Assembly: GCA_003290165.1 (NCBI GenBank)
Contig: QNQO01000529.1
Location: 186,001-250,000, forward strand
Source of the DNA: Berberis thunbergii
Taxonomy: Eukaryota; Streptophyta; Magnoliopsida; Ranunculales; Berberidaceae
Reading direction: 5' to 3'
DNA length: 64,000 bases
Part shown: in pieces, positions 1 to 11,892 of the stretch
Layout of the letters: every line of letters begins with the position of its first letter
Numbering within the stretch: position 1 is the first letter of the stretch
The notes under the pieces: generated by a model
The model's input: only the letters and a program-made list of their open reading frames with translations
Database searches by the model: none
Told to the model about the DNA's origin: nothing
Made by a program: the position numbers and the translations under genes

Positions 1-589
1 TTATTGAAATTGATTATATCCTCAATGAAATAAAATAAAATTATTGTAAATAAGAAAACGAGCCTAAGAAAGAAAAAAAATTCATGGAAAATTTTATCAA
101 TCTTTAGCAATGAATAACAGTTGCCTATAATATTATAATTAGCAATACAATAATATTTTATTGTTAAAGAAACTCCATTCGATTTTTCAGATGACATAAT
201 ATCATTGCTACTAATAAAAAATTTCAACGAAATAATATTTTTCCACTGTAAAGAAGTTTGGAGGTTTAAATATAAATAAATTTTGTGGAAAAAAAGTTCA
301 TTATAAGTAACCAAACAAATCATTTTTTTATTCTTCTCTTCTCCTTTCTCATTTCCCAAGAGATCATTCTTCTACTAAACCTAAATAAAAAAGGTTTTGT
401 AAAAAATATCATAATTTTTTTTCTATCTGAAAGCATGGGTGTTGATCGATAGTTGACTATCATCACTCAAGCTTGTTTCAAAAATTCAATTGAGTGTTTT
501 CATAAAGACTTTTTGCCTCGCATGTAATGCATATGACTGAAGCATAGCTAATTAATAGTCTATTTTTTATCTTTATAAAAGAACTTAAT
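1..589. other. AT-rich stretch without a recognisable gene
   Basis: I see no coding region or RNA gene here. The sequence is very AT-rich. It may be unrelated flanking DNA or the interior of the CACTA-like element whose right end lies at 1734. Confidence 0.4.
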
Positions 590-1734
590 TTACTACAACT
601 AGCAGTTGAACTTAAAGCCCCAATCAAACAACGTTACTATGGTCAAGGCATTTGTCAAGGAAATTTTCTTCCTTTGAAAAATATACTCTTTTAGTTGGGA
701 AAAATCTGCACCAACAAAAAAAATTCCATATGGATTCTTTGAATTATCCTTGTACAATATTTTTGTAATGAAATAAAAATAATTGCAAAAAAATAAATTT
801 TTTATCACATAGTCCAACAATTTCCAAAGAAACAATAATGAATTAATGAGCTTTAGTGAGAAATAAATTTTCTTGGAAATGATTAATGGTTTTTAACAAG
901 GAAAATTTTGTTACCAATAAGGTTGTAATTACCAACAAAATTTTATTTTCTTGCCGTAGAGATGTTATTAAAATAGATATTGTTTCTAAAAGAAATTTGT
1001 TGCCAATAGTATATAAATTTCCTACAAAATAATGATTTGTCGGTATAAAATAGTTAATGAGCTTTAACGAGAAATAGATTTTCATGAAAGTAATCATCAT
1101 TTTTTACCAACGAAAATAATTTGTTACCAACAAGGTTATAATTACCAACAAATATTTTTTTCCTTGCTACAGAGATTTCATTAAAAAAAATTGTTTCCAA
1201 CAAAATAAAATAAAAAAGTTGCCAATAGTGTAACAATTTTCAACAAAATATTACTTTGTTGCTATAAATTAGTACACGAGCTTTAACAATCAAAAAAACT
1301 AATGAAAAAAAGTTATCGATCATTATCAACTAATCAAATCATTACTAGTAATGTGATTATTTTTAGGAAAACATATTTTATTACTAAATAGAGATGAATT
1401 AGTGTTAATATTCCGTTAACAAGGAAAGTGATTTGTTGTTAAAATTAGTCTTCTTTAGCAACAAAATATTTTATTCTAGATAATGCCATAATTACCAAGG
1501 AACTAGTATTTTGTGGCCATAAAAATTATTTCGATGTTAAATCAATTTGGCGGACAATTTGTTTTGGAGGGTTAACAAGGAAAGTTTCCAACAAAATATA
1601 TTTTGTTGGAAAAAAGTAACAAGTTTATGGTTTTTTCAAGGAATTTTTTTTTGTTGACAATGATACCATATTAACAAGGAAATTAATTTTCGTAGAAAAA
1701 AAATTTGTTGGTAAATGATAGATTTCTTGTAGTG
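590..1734. mobile_element. CACTA-like (En/Spm) transposon end, probably non-autonomous
   Basis: The right edge at 1723-1734 reads TTTCTTGTAGTG, the reverse complement of the usual plant CACTA terminus CACTACAAGAAA. The preceding 1.1 kb is packed with short motifs of the type CCAACAAA, TTTGTTGG and AACAAGGAAA in both orientations, as expected of CACTA subterminal regions. A weak candidate for the left terminus is TACTACAAC at about 590. No transposase reading frame is visible, so this would be a non-autonomous or end-only copy. The right end is well supported; the left end is inference. Confidence 0.5.
843..1290. repeat. Degenerate 211-219 bp tandem repeat in the CACTA-like element
   Basis: The phrase GAGCTTTA followed by a similar AT-rich block recurs at 848, 1059 and 1278, giving spacings of 211 and 219 bp. 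Each unit carries the same order of motifs: GAGCTTTA, TTACCAA, ACCAACAAA, GTTGCCAATAGT. This is a decayed subterminal tandem repeat. Confidence 0.55.
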
Positions 1735-1989
1735 TTAATTATGTGGCCTCATTGGAGGACTCGTGTTAAAGTTTTGCATGCAAATGTTGAGTCCTACGTA
1801 GTTTGTTGTTCTGCTGAGTTCCAAATCGAATAGTAAAAAAAATTATTTTATTTATTAAAATCAAGAAGATGGCGAGAAAGAAGTCAGAGATCATCGATTA
1901 TATCAATCAACATTGACTAATTGATTACAAGTAACAGCTGCAAGTGCTTTAGTGTTGTGCAATCTGGATTGATCAAGAAGATTTTGTTG

Positions 1990-2465
1990 GATACAATCTA
2001 TAATAGTGAGGGGATAGGATAATCTGAGGCTTGCTTAATGCAATGTCCTTAAGACAATATTCGACCCGTCTCGGTGTAACGTTGATGGTCGTTAGTCTCC
2101 CAAGATACAACAAATTCATCTCTGTTCCTAATACACTTTAGGACAAAAACTCAGGTGAATAGAAATAAGAATTAACTTTTGAGATGAACAAGAAAGAACC
2201 CGTTTGATTTGAATATAAACTTTTCTTCTGTGTTCTAGGTTGTTGTTGTAATGATGAATTGCTAATATTTTGGATATCTCAAATGGAAAATTTGATATTC
2301 TACTTATAGCAAATGAAACATTACGTAAATGCTCCCAGAAGACACAATTGAACCAACACATCTGTTGGTTTAGAGACTTACATAAAGGACCTTATGTAAT
2401 GAGCTTACATAACGTACAATTTACTCATTCAAAAAACATGAAAATACAAAATTTTCAATAATCCC
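1990..2465 (-). repeat. Candidate 3' LTR of the copia element
   Basis: On the minus strand a purine-rich tract (about 2475-2464, AAATGGGGGAT), like a copia polypurine tract, is followed by an AT-rich segment starting TTGAAAATTTTG. A TATA-like TATAAG lies near 2310. Position and tract fit a 3' LTR. The 5' LTR is absent, so the far boundary (about 1990) could not be confirmed by comparison. Confidence 0.4.
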
Positions 2466-2999
2466 CCATTTGAAAAAGAAAATCGTGACATCTCAAGAGT
2501 ATGTGAATTAATGTCACATTAGGATAGGTGGCTTTCACTTTGAACCTTCCGTAGTAAAAGAGTATCGAAATTACTTAAAAGAGTATCCTTCATTAGGATG
2601 TAAAACCAGTCAATAAACTTTACATGACATTATTCCATTCAAATTCTATTATCGGTTGTGTTCATTTTGGTCTTGAACAATTCTCAGTTCTGTAAGTGCT
2701 ACTAGTGATTTCAGCCTGATAAAAATCTCGTAGAGCCGACCTAGCTCATACTTACATAAATGACCGCTTCTATAAGAAAAATCCTACAATACCCCACTTG
2801 CCTTTTGCAAAATATAGACGTCATTAAAAATAGTGTATCATTGTTTATCCTTTTGATCACAATAGGTTTGCACTTTATGCTTCATAGGAATGGAAAGAGT
2901 ATTATATTCCTAAGTGCTTAACAAAGAATTATCCAAAACTAGTTTTCCTTTTGAACTAGGTCCATAGGATCTCCAATCGCTTAGTAAGGTTTTCGTATA

Positions 3000-4243
3000 T
3001 GATAATTCGTGTGTATTAGGCTTTCAAACTCATTCCCCTAGAAGCACAGTCTACATGCTCTGTAGATATTCTTGTAGTAAATGGAACTTCTAAGTTATCT
3101 TTTGATTTCACAAATTCAATGGACATTATCCCATTAGAGAGAAACTGTCGCACGGTACAATGTTTTCGACGTATGTATCATGATCGACCATTGTACATAA
3201 AATTGTGAGCTCTACATATAGAGGTTTGATTGTCACAATGTATGCATATGGCCGGTACTGGTTGTGGCTATAATGAAATGTCTTTTAAAGCCACTCTACT
3301 TCTTCCCTAGTATTGTCTAAGGCTATGAACTCGGATTCCATTGTGGATATAGCTATATATATGTTTGTTTAGAAGATTTCTAGGATACGGCACTGCCTGC
3401 AATAGTAAACATATAACAACTGGTGAATTTTACTGATTCAAACTCAGAAATTCAATTTCCATCACTGTATCCCTCAAGGACACTAGGATATCTAACATAG
3501 TGTAGTACATAGTTTAAAGTATTTTCAAATACCCTAAAACCTTAAGCAAAACATGTTAGTGAACTTTATTTGGTTTACAAGTATATCTGGTAAGTCTACT
3601 CACAGCATAAGCTATATCAAGTCTCGTACGGTTCATCATGTACATTAAACTTCCAATAATGAGATAGCACTCAAGTTGTGAAACACTTGGACCTGTATGC
3701 TTATGTAGCACCTGCGATGGATGGAATGGATTATTAGATTTCTTGATTCCATATTGTTTGTATTTGTCTATTATATTCTGAATGTAATGAGATTGAGACG
3801 AAGCTAACCCATCAGGCATTCACAATATTTTGATTTCTAAAGTTACATCTGCTTCACCTAGATCTTTCATATCCAAATGTTTAGTGAGCATAAGTCTGAT
3901 GGACTTAATAACTTGACTATAAGTCCCAAAGATAAGTATATCATCAACATAAAGACAAACTATCACATAGTCATTATTAACTTTCTTTATGTAGACACTT
4001 GTCACACTCATTTCTGTTGAATCCATTTTTCAACACGACTCCATCTAACTTCTCATGTTATTGTTTGGAAGCTTGTTTTAGACCATATAAGGATAGAACG
4101 AGTTTACATACTTTGTGATCTTGTCCTTTATCTCGGAACCCTTCCGGTTGATCCATATATATTTTCTCATTTTATTCTCCATTTAAGAACACAATTTTAC
4201 ATTCATTTGGTGAATTTCCAAATTGTACAGTGCTGCAATGGCA
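3000..4243 (-). pseudogene. Copia RT (C-terminal part) and RNase H, broken
   Basis: Read on the minus strand this resumes the RT at the YNLEIHQM and FLNGE motifs (about 4230-4180). It then shows the catalytic YVDDILIFG (3950), DLGEA (3840) and the GSLMYMMNRTRLDIAYAVSR stretch (about 3640-3590), followed by RNase H remnants including PAICIHCD (about 3250). Stops and frameshifts separate these blocks. It continues directly from the RT N-terminal part at 6123-6360, which a later insertion displaced. Family and order are certain; the protein cannot be made. Confidence 0.85.
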
Positions 4244-4248
4244 ATTAA

Positions 4249-6117
4249 TGATATACACATAATTCATACATTTTATACTCCTTAATTTATATATGTTAGT
4301 GTTTCGATTCTTATATTTTATAATAATTACTTCGTTTTTATTTCTTTTCAGGAATTTGCGCGTAAACGATGAAATCATATTAAGGCGACTGTGTAAGGAA
4401 TTGCACTTGGTGGTGGTACAAAATAGAGAGAGAAATCCATAAACCTACCCATAAACCAAACCTAAATCCAACACCTAGTTCATAACCTAAAACCCATAAA
4501 CCAAACCCACAAACCAAACTCACAAACCAAACCCAAAACAAACCCATCATCCACCAACATCCACCATTCTCCACCAACATCCCACATTCTATCCCACGTT
4601 CTCCCATAATCCCATATTCTCCCACAATCATTCCATCCACCAACATCCCATGTTCTCTCCCATCTTCACCTAACATCACTTGCTATTCATTTGTTCTCAA
4701 TCTATAAAATCAATGAAAAAGAATAGCAATGGGGGAGGAGGAGAAGGGAAAAGAAAGACTTAGAAAGAAAATCAAAACCTCCTCCTCTAAAAGTGATTCT
4801 CATCACAAACCACCATTCCCTACTCCTCTCTACTGTCCACACTGTCACCTCACCAACACCTCCGCCGAACAGCTCAACAGGTCACGAACCACCACGAACC
4901 AGTCGCGACAGAGCTCGAATACGAGCAGAAACAGTCGCAAAAACAGGGAGTTTCCTCTCCCTGTTTCTTTGCTGAATTTGCAATTTTAATTGGATTTACT
5001 TCACTTCATTCTTCTTTGCAGGTTCTAGGATCACGTTGAGGACGAAGGAAGCCGCAAAGCCGCAGAACCAGGCCGCGACAGCGAGTCAAAAACAGGGAGT
5101 TCGCTCCCTGTTTCTCTGTCTGTTTTTGTTGTTTTCTTCACCCTTGCTCGTCTTTGCAGGTTCTAGCGTCACGAGGGAGGCCGAGAGGAGCGAAACCGAG
5201 TCGCGAGGAGCGAGAACCAGGCCGCAACAGCGACGGTTCTCGCTGGAGAAGACGCTGTTTACTATAGCACTGCGGGGTTACTGTAGCAGTTACTGTAGCA
5301 GGAGCGAAATTTGAATTGATTTGTGATTCTGGCTATTTCCACCCCCAGAATCACTCTGTACCACCACAGATCGCGTTTTGGGCCCTTTTGTCTCGGGATT
5401 CATGTTCGGACCAGCTGTTCGATACCATATCGAGCTTGTGACAAGCCGAAGTAGTTTTGTAAATTTTATTTTAATTTATTTTACTGAATTAAGGTTTTAT
5501 TGCTCAATAACCATTTATTTCTGAATATTAATTAAATGCTTTCACCTTTCATGTTCAATTAAAAATTGATATGTTTGGTAGTTAGATTTACCTTTAATTA
5601 ATATTCCAAGCATATGCTAAAACGTTTTAAACTTGAACTTTGATTAAGTGTGCCCTAAAAAGGACACTTAATGCTTGGTGAAAGTTCAATTGTGCTTGAG
5701 ATAAATTGTTAATATTTGATAGAAACATGATATAAGATTATAACGATCATATTTTCGGTGTAAGCAAGGGATTCTCATCCCTAAGCTTCTCGTATTTAAA
5801 TTCAGTAATCTAGATTTAGATAATTTTGCTAACTCATTGGTGAGTCTAAGCCCACCAAACCCATTTCATTCCATCTCATTTCATCTTATCATTTTATTTT
5901 GTTTTATTATCTTTAATTTAGTTTTCTTTTAAAAACACTGTAACCCCCATTTTCCATTTTAATTAGTTTAGATAATTTCTTAAAATTTCAATTGCATTCA
6001 CCTTCTTCGTGGGATCGACCCGTACTTGCCGTTGTCTACCAGTTAGGCACCGTGCACTTGCGGTATTACAAGTGGGTTAAATTAACCTGTTAATTTAGGT
6101 TAGTTAAATCCCCATCA
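4249..6117. mobile_element. Solo LTR (1,869 bp) nested in the copia RT domain
   Basis: The insertion starts TGATATACAC at 4249 and ends CCCCATCA at 6117. It is flanked by a perfect 5-bp duplication ATTAA (4244-4248 and 6118-6122). Copia coding sequence reads straight across the empty site, from the RITSIRMLI motif at about 6130 to the ALYNLEIHQM motif at about 4240. There is no second LTR, primer-binding site or retroviral domain inside. The right end carries a GTGGGATCGACCCGTACTTG segment of a kind common near the ends of long gypsy LTRs. I call it a solo LTR of a gypsy-type element, family unnamed. Confidence 0.8.
4900..5175 (+). repeat. Imperfect tandem duplication inside the solo LTR
   Basis: Two blocks share the order CAAAAACAGGGAGTT, CTCCCTGTTTCT, then CTTTGCAGGTTCTAG (about 4936-5028 and 5088-5166). 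The spacer differs. Both end in a pyrimidine tract plus CAG resembling a 3' splice site. Downstream, TACTGTAGCA-like nonamers repeat at 5260-5300. Confidence 0.6.
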
Positions 6118-6122
6118 ATTAA

Positions 6123-6583
6123 CATCCTAATTGATGTTATCCTTGTCACCGGATAATAAGTGTCAAAATAGTCTATGCCTTCTTTTTTACTATACCATTT
6201 AGCTACTAATCGAGTTTTGTACTTATCAATGTTAACCATCGGATTTCACTTTACACTTGAAGATCACTTTGCACCCAATTGGTATATGTCGTAAGACCAA
6301 CACTTTCCCAAGTATGATTGTGCATAATGGATTTTATCTCACTGTTTATAGCTTTCTTTCAGACAGAAGCTTCATGAGTAGACATTGCTTCTTTATAAGT
6401 TTGAGGCTCTGTATCTAACATATAAGTTAGAAAATCTAGACCAAATGTTTTGAACTTTCGAGCTCTCTTGCTACATCTAAGAAAGTCATCATTTCTATTT
6501 TCATTAGAATTAATATTTTTCTCACTCCCTTCATTTGACACCTCATGTGTTCTTTTAGGAGCACTAGACGACTCAGAAGTCAT
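6123..6583 (-). pseudogene. Copia RT N-terminal part and INT-RT linker
   Basis: On the minus strand 6583-6359 encodes the acidic, serine-rich linker ending in LDFLTYMLDTEPQTYKEAM, typical of the region just before RT. Then 6310-6123 shows CKVKSDG, YKTRLVAKW-like and TYYPVTRITSIRMLI motifs of the RT fingers. The frame is interrupted by stops. The RT is cut at 6118 by the nested solo LTR. Confidence 0.8.
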
Positions 6584-6597
6584 ATGTGGTGTTGATT

Positions 6598-7331
6598 CTA
6601 TGTAATCCTTCCTATGATGAAATACAGTCTAAAAAAAATTGCATCTCTAGACTCAAGGATAGTATTAACATGAATATCATTGATATTAGATAAATACACC
6701 AAAAACCTGTATGCACTGTTATTTTCGTCATTTTCTAAAAAATAACGATCAATAGTTTTTGCTCCAAGTTTGTTCATTTTGGGTGGTGGAACAGAAACCT
6801 TTGCTAAGCACTCCCTTACTTTAATGTATTTATAGGATGGTCGTCTACCTTTCCATATCTCATATGGTAATTGATCAAATTTCGTGTGAGGAACTCGATC
6901 TAAAATATGATTTTCCATATAAATTATTTTCCCCTACAAGTTCTCAGTAGACAGATTTGATAAGCATGGTATTAATCATGTCTTTCAAGGTTCTATTTTT
7001 CCTTTCAGCAACTCCATTTGATTGTGGTGAGAAAGGAGCAATAGTTTTGTCTATAATACCATTTTGTTCACAAATCTTTGTGAATGGAGATTCATATTCA
7101 CCGCCTCTATCATATCTCAATATTTTGATCTTTTTATTTTACTGATTTTTTACTTCAGTTTTGTATTTTACAAACGCATTGATTCCTTCGTCTTTTCTAT
7201 TTAATAAATACATGTAACAATACCGTGAGCAATCATTGATAAATGTGTTAAAATATTTCTTCCCACCTTGAATAGGAATTGATTTGAAATCACATAAATT
7301 GATGTATACTAAACCCAAAATTTCAGTGTTT
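6598..7331 (-). pseudogene. Copia integrase, broken
   Basis: On the minus strand the core shows GGKKYFNTFINDCSRY (about 7265), YDRGGEYESPF (about 7105, second catalytic Asp) and PFSPQSNGVAERKNRTLK (about 7040, third catalytic residue Glu). The first Asp motif is degenerate, with an N in place of D near YINLCDF. The C-terminal part (6918-6598) has the GRRPSYKYIKV, KVSVPPPK and SAYRFLVY motifs usual in plant copia. In-frame stops near 7130 and 6950 break it. Confidence 0.85.
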
Positions 7332-7895
7332 CTATGTACTTAATGAAAAAGGTTGTTTAGTAAATTTGGCTTCCACGCAAACTTTGCATTTGTGTTGTGA
7401 TTTATTATAAAATTTAGGGATTAGCCTTTGACTAGCCAACTTCTTCATTTTCTTAAAGTTTACATGATCTAGTCTATCATGCCACAGTAAGGGGGATCCA
7501 AGCAAATAAGAAACAGATTTTGCATTTGCATTATTAATGACCATTACATTGGCCTTTAAAATACTATTTTGTAAGGTAACCACATCCCACGTATACTCCA
7601 TTTTTTGACAAGACAAATTTCCCTGACTCGAAAACTATTTTAAAGTTATTATCTATCAGAAGATAACCAAAGATTAAAATTTTCCTAATCTTTGGAACAT
7701 GTAAGACGTCTTTCATCGTGAAGTTATTGCATGAGTTATATTTTAATACCACAGTTCCCTTTCCTTCAGTTGTCGAGACTGATTCATTTCCCATGAAGAC
7801 CTTGTCATAGTTATTCAACTTCTCATAAGTTGTAAACATGGTCTTATCGCTGCAGATGTGGCGGGTGGCACCGGTGTCAAGCCACCATGTGCGAG
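7332..7895 (-). pseudogene. Copia protease and GAG-pre-integrase domain
   Basis: The minus-strand frame carries WWLDTGATRHIC (about 7890-7855), the aspartic protease active site (D-T-G), then KDVLHVPKIRK. After a frame change it carries the GAG-pre-integrase block LLWHDRLDHVNFKKMKKLA with the CKVCVEAKFTK motif (7500-7350). The frame switch near 7600 is a decay mark. Confidence 0.85.
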
Positions 7896-8860
7896 GATGA
7901 TTAATGATGTTAACCTCAGATAAAATGGCGCTAATTTGTAATCTTTCGATAAGACGGGCAAGAGCTTCAGACAAGTTTGCTCGAGAAGACCGCCTTTCAT
8001 TGTCTTCATCCTTGCTACTTTTGCAATCATTTGCAGGATGACCCTTCTTGCCACAAACATAGCAAGAGCCCTTGAACCTTTTAAAGTTCACATGGCTTTT
8101 GGGTTTTATGCCGCTTCCACCATTCTTCGAGGAACACTTTCTTTTGTGAGAGTTCTTCTGCTGCTTTGAACTCTCGATGAGATGCGTATTTGTTTCAATT
8201 GGTGTGAATTTGTCTGTTCCACGGTTGTCTTCCTCAATCTTTTGGCGGACGATTAAGTCTTCAAGACTCATTTCCTTATGTTTTTGTTTCAAATAGTGCT
8301 TAAAATCTTTCCAATTGAGAGGGAGCTTCCCAATAATAGCAGCAACCTGGAAAGATTAGCTAATGATTTGGCCTTCAGCATGCATTTCATGAATGAAAAT
8401 TTGGATTTTTTAGATCTGGAAAGTGACAGTTTTAGCATCAATCATCTTGTAATCCATGAACTTGTCAACGACAAATTTCTTTAGTCCAACATCCTCCATT
8501 TTGTACTTCTTTTCCAATGCCCCCTACCGATTCTTAACACTGTTTGTTATAGACTTAGTACAAAACTTCATCCAGCGAATTCAGCACGTAGTTTCGACAC
8601 AAGAAGTCAGAATGCTTCCAAACTTCAATTGTGAGGAACACTTCCTTGTGGCTCTCTTGGATGTCTCCATCTTTTGGCTTTGGTTCGTCCTCTGTAAGAA
8701 ACTTAATTTTCCAAACCCGATGTTGTTAGGTAAAACAACATCTTGCTCTGCCATGTTTTAAAATCAATTCCTTTCAATTTCTCTGGCCTATCATGTGCAA
8801 GAACTTTAGTGACACCAAGGTCACCCCAGCAATTAAACAAGCTTCCATTTTATTTCCCAT
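7896..8860 (-). pseudogene. Copia gag with CCHC zinc knuckle, broken
   Basis: A minus-strand start at 8860 leads into VLAHDRPEKLKGIDFK, the conserved copia gag opening (about 8815-8760). Further down, SLEDLIVRQKIEED (8265-8225) and the zinc knuckle CYVCGKKGHPANDC (8072-8031) follow. Several frames must be joined and a stop lies near 8545, so this is a relic. Confidence 0.8.
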
Positions 8861-8917
8861 ATTTTTGTCGGACACACAAAAAAACACAATTTTTTATTAT
8901 TTGTAATAATACATATT

Positions 8918-9557
8918 GATGATACACCAAAACGGTCCCAATTCTGCACATTAGCCGAACACTAATCAGGCCCAAGCGGTTCCAAGCCCGCCCAATGTAG
9001 TCCGCCAGACGGACTCAAATTTTCACAGTCTGTTAAGCCCACATGTCTCACAGCTATCCTCAATACTCGTAAGCCTTGCTAAGGCAAGTATCTCGAGGAT
9101 CAGCTTCGAACGGAAAATTACAACAACTCTTTGCTTCCAATTAGGTAGCAGATTCCAGATTACATATCACATATAGAGACTTCTACCTATAGAATACTCT
9201 CGGAGTGGGAACTATCTCTCGCGTATCTAGGAGCACATGGCTAATAGGGAAACTTCCCTCCACAGCACGACTCCTAATTACAAAAGATCTCCATGCAGAT
9301 CTTCTTCCCTAAACTACGCCATCGATGGCCTGGTTGAACCAAGATTCCTGCACTATAAATACGACATGAGGTTGGTAAGCTAAGGTATGCTACAAATTCC
9401 ATGTTTACAACATTACACCTTCCTTAGATCCTTGTCTGACTTTAGCATTGGAATGACATCAACCACAATAATGGTGGTATGTGGCTCACGTGCGTTCCTT
9501 ATGCATGTCAACAAGTTTGTAGGTCAAGGTCAAAGTAAGGAGCGAAAAAAGAATGCA
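8918..9557 (+). repeat. Putative 5' LTR of the Tat/Ogre-like gypsy element
   Basis: A TATA box (CTATAAATACGACA at 9353) is followed by ATCCTTGTCTGACTTTAGCA, a close match to the R/U5 signature (CTGACTTGAGCGTCGGAGTG) of many plant gypsy LTRs. Just after the segment, TTTGGCATCGTCCGTAGGGA (9562-9581) resembles the TTGGCGCCGTCTGTGGGGA junction where the PBS of Tat elements lies. No second LTR was found, so both borders are approximate. Confidence 0.6.
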
Positions 9558-9710
9558 TTAGTTTGGCATCGTCCGTAGGGACGACAAAGTTCCAAACCTT
9601 TCACTAGCATCATCTCGCCGTAGAAGATGAAGAGATGGTCCCGATTGCGCAACAATGGATAACAAAGGGACACGTCAAACACTCAGACTGGAGCTATACA
9701 ACCACTCTCG

Positions 9711-11041
9711 GTGGTGCCGGTGGCACACGAGCAACAAAATCATGTCCCCGCACCAGCCACGACTATGACAGACCCCAGGATAGATTTGTTGTTGTCTCAG
9801 ATACTGGAAATCACCAAAGCGGTGGAGATTTTCATACAACAGAACCCTTTACCCGCTAACGAAAATCAGGAACAGCACAGGCCTCTATCTCCGAAAAGCA
9901 ACAGGGAGCAAGCACAGGAAAGTCAAGCCTTTGATAGTTCCCATTGGACTAGAGGAGGCGATGCATCTAACGCGAAACCAATTCTCAGGGCGGAGAGGTT
10001 TGGCCTTCAGATCCCCCTTCGTAGAGAAGCGCATGAGCCAGATATGTTGTACCATCTCTTTGTTCCCCCGTTTGTGGACCGTATCATGAACAATGCTCTT
10101 TTAATAAAGTTCATGCCTCCGAAACTCGACTTCTACGATGGGACCACCGACCCGTTTGACCACCTACACCATTACCAGCACATAATGGCAATCAAAGAAG
10201 GATTTGAGTGGGTTATGTGCAAAACTTTCCCCACCAGACTGATGAAATTAGCACTAACATGGTTCCACAGCCTCCCACCGAAATCGATCAACTCGTTCAA
10301 GACACTAGTGAATGAGTTCCTAACCCATTTGTCAGAAGTCAACGCCTTCGAAAAGGCCCACACTACATACTCTCTCTCAAACAGAGATCCAATGAGACGT
10401 TCAGAGAGTATGTCACGGGCTTCAACAACGAGCTGACACTCATCGATGGTTGCAGGGACGACATAGCCATGACGGCTTTTACCACGGGTCTGAAGAAGGG
10501 AAAACTTTATGAATACCTCACCTTCGAACCCCTTTTGGATATGACAAAACTCCTCAAGAGCACCCAAAGGTACATCACCTTAGAAAAGTTGAGAACTGTG
10601 AAGAAGGAAACAGAAGGTGATAAGAAACCCTCCGCTCCTAAAGATAGGAAGGAGGGGAGGAGACGTGAGGATGAAGAAAGAAGGAAGCGAAAGCGCAATG
10701 ACAACGGTCAAACCCTAGTCGGGACAAGCCAGAGAAAGAATCCAACTACGTTGGATCTAGATCTGTAAACCCCCTTCAATTCTAGCCTATCGGACGTTCA
10801 AAATTCCATGAAAATTTGGGAAGATTTGAAGTGGCCCCAGAAGCAGCGTGGAGTTCCCTCCAAGCGACACAACAACAAGTATTGTTCATACCACAAGAAA
10901 GATGGTCATGACACCAATGACTCCAAGACTCTAAGGTACGAGATCGAGTACTGGATCTGTAGGGGCAAGCTGAAGAGATTTATGGGCTCCGAGAAGCGAC
11001 TAGAAAGACCCAGGGATCAGGGGAATCGGTCAAGGAAATAA
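9711..11041 (+). pseudogene. Gypsy (Tat-like) gag
   Basis: The frame from 9711 shows MPPKLDFYDGTTDPFDHLHH (about 10111-10170), then MALTWFHSLPP-like and FKTLVNEFLTHL, the retrotransposon gag core. A frameshift near 10380 moves the rest to another frame: ETFREYVTGFN, AFTTGLKKGKLY, LLKSTQRYITLEK (10400-10590). A stop at 10766 is followed by the gag tail YCSYHKKDGHDTND (about 10880), the half zinc knuckle typical of Tat gag. Homology is clear; the frameshift and stop make it non-functional. Confidence 0.8.
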
Positions 11042-11292
11042 AAAAAAGAAACTCCGGGCATAATCTATGTACTTCATGGAGTCGGACCAAATGAAGACCA
11101 GGCGAACAGGTCTTGCAAGTAGACTCTACTAAAGATGCGAACTTAGCCTGCAAATGAGGATAGGCGTGTTTACTACTAGAGGGTGCAAAGCCCCATTCCC
11201 ACCTTGACTTTTACAGAGAAGAACTTTGAAGGAGTCCAAGCGTCGCACAATTACCCATTGAGAGGTGGGAGGTAAAAAGAGCTCTGGTATAT

Positions 11293-11892
11293 ATGGGATG
11301 TTCGTTCAACGTCATGTTCTACAATGCGTTCCACGACATGGACCTCAAGGAGGAGAACCCATCATCCTCAGACTACCCGTTGATCGGATTCAGTAGAGAA
11401 AAATGTTTTTCGATCGGAAAGGTAAGGTTAGCAATAGTGGCAGGAGAGCTACAACTCAGAAAGGTCATGTTTCTGGACTTCATGGTAGTAGACGCACTGT
11501 CTACCTACAACCTTATCTTGGGAAGACCATGGCACTGTCAGATGGAAGCAGTAGTCTCCACCCTTCACCGGTGCATTAAGTACACTGCTAACCACTCTGA
11601 AGGAACAATACGTGGAGACCAGCCTATGGCACGAAGCTACCATTATGTCGCATTAAAACAAATAGAATGTTCCCAGATCAAATCGAATCCCACAACGCAA
11701 CCTGAAATGGAGTCAAATCATGCGACTGTGGACGCGCCACTCCACTCATACAAAATCCCAACAGTGGGGGCAAGTTTCATAAATGGGGAACAGTCAAACA
11801 ACACAGAAGCAATCTGTTCTTCAACCCAGCAAAACAAAGAGGTCAATACAGACAGGAGTACAACCCACGACATTTTGTCTGGCAAAGATTAA
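11293..11892 (+). pseudogene. Gypsy (Tat-like) aspartic protease region
   Basis: The open frame contains LIGFSREKCFSIGKVRL, MFLDFMVVDALSTYNLILGR and AVVSTLHRCIKY, the C-terminal half of the Tat protease with the conserved LGRP-type motif. The D-S-G active site is not visible: the preceding residues (MGCSFNVMF) match the GGSSADILF position with changes. The frame ends at 11892 with no RT following. Confidence 0.75.

Larger units (their letters stand above)
1990..8880 (-). mobile_element. Decayed Ty1/copia retrotransposon, 5' LTR missing
   Basis: On the minus strand the domains run in copia order: gag with a CCHC knuckle (about 8860-7900), protease (about 7890-7640), GAG-pre-integrase (7616-7332), integrase (7331-6598), linker (6583-6359), RT (6360 to 3556, interrupted) and RNase H (to about 3000). 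A candidate 3' LTR follows. Many stops and frameshifts show it is dead. A solo LTR (4249-6117) is nested in the RT region. The gag leader ends near 8880 against a gypsy LTR, and no copia 5' LTR or primer-binding site was found, so the 5' end is truncated. Confidence 0.85.

Noticed and set aside
4380..4679. Gly/Met/Trp-rich 99-aa minus-strand ORF
   Set aside because: It comes from a CCAAACC/CCACCAACAT low-complexity stretch inside the solo LTR.
9635..9859. ORF MVPIAQQWITKGH as a separate gene
   Set aside because: It overlaps the Tat leader and gag start in another frame and has no domain.
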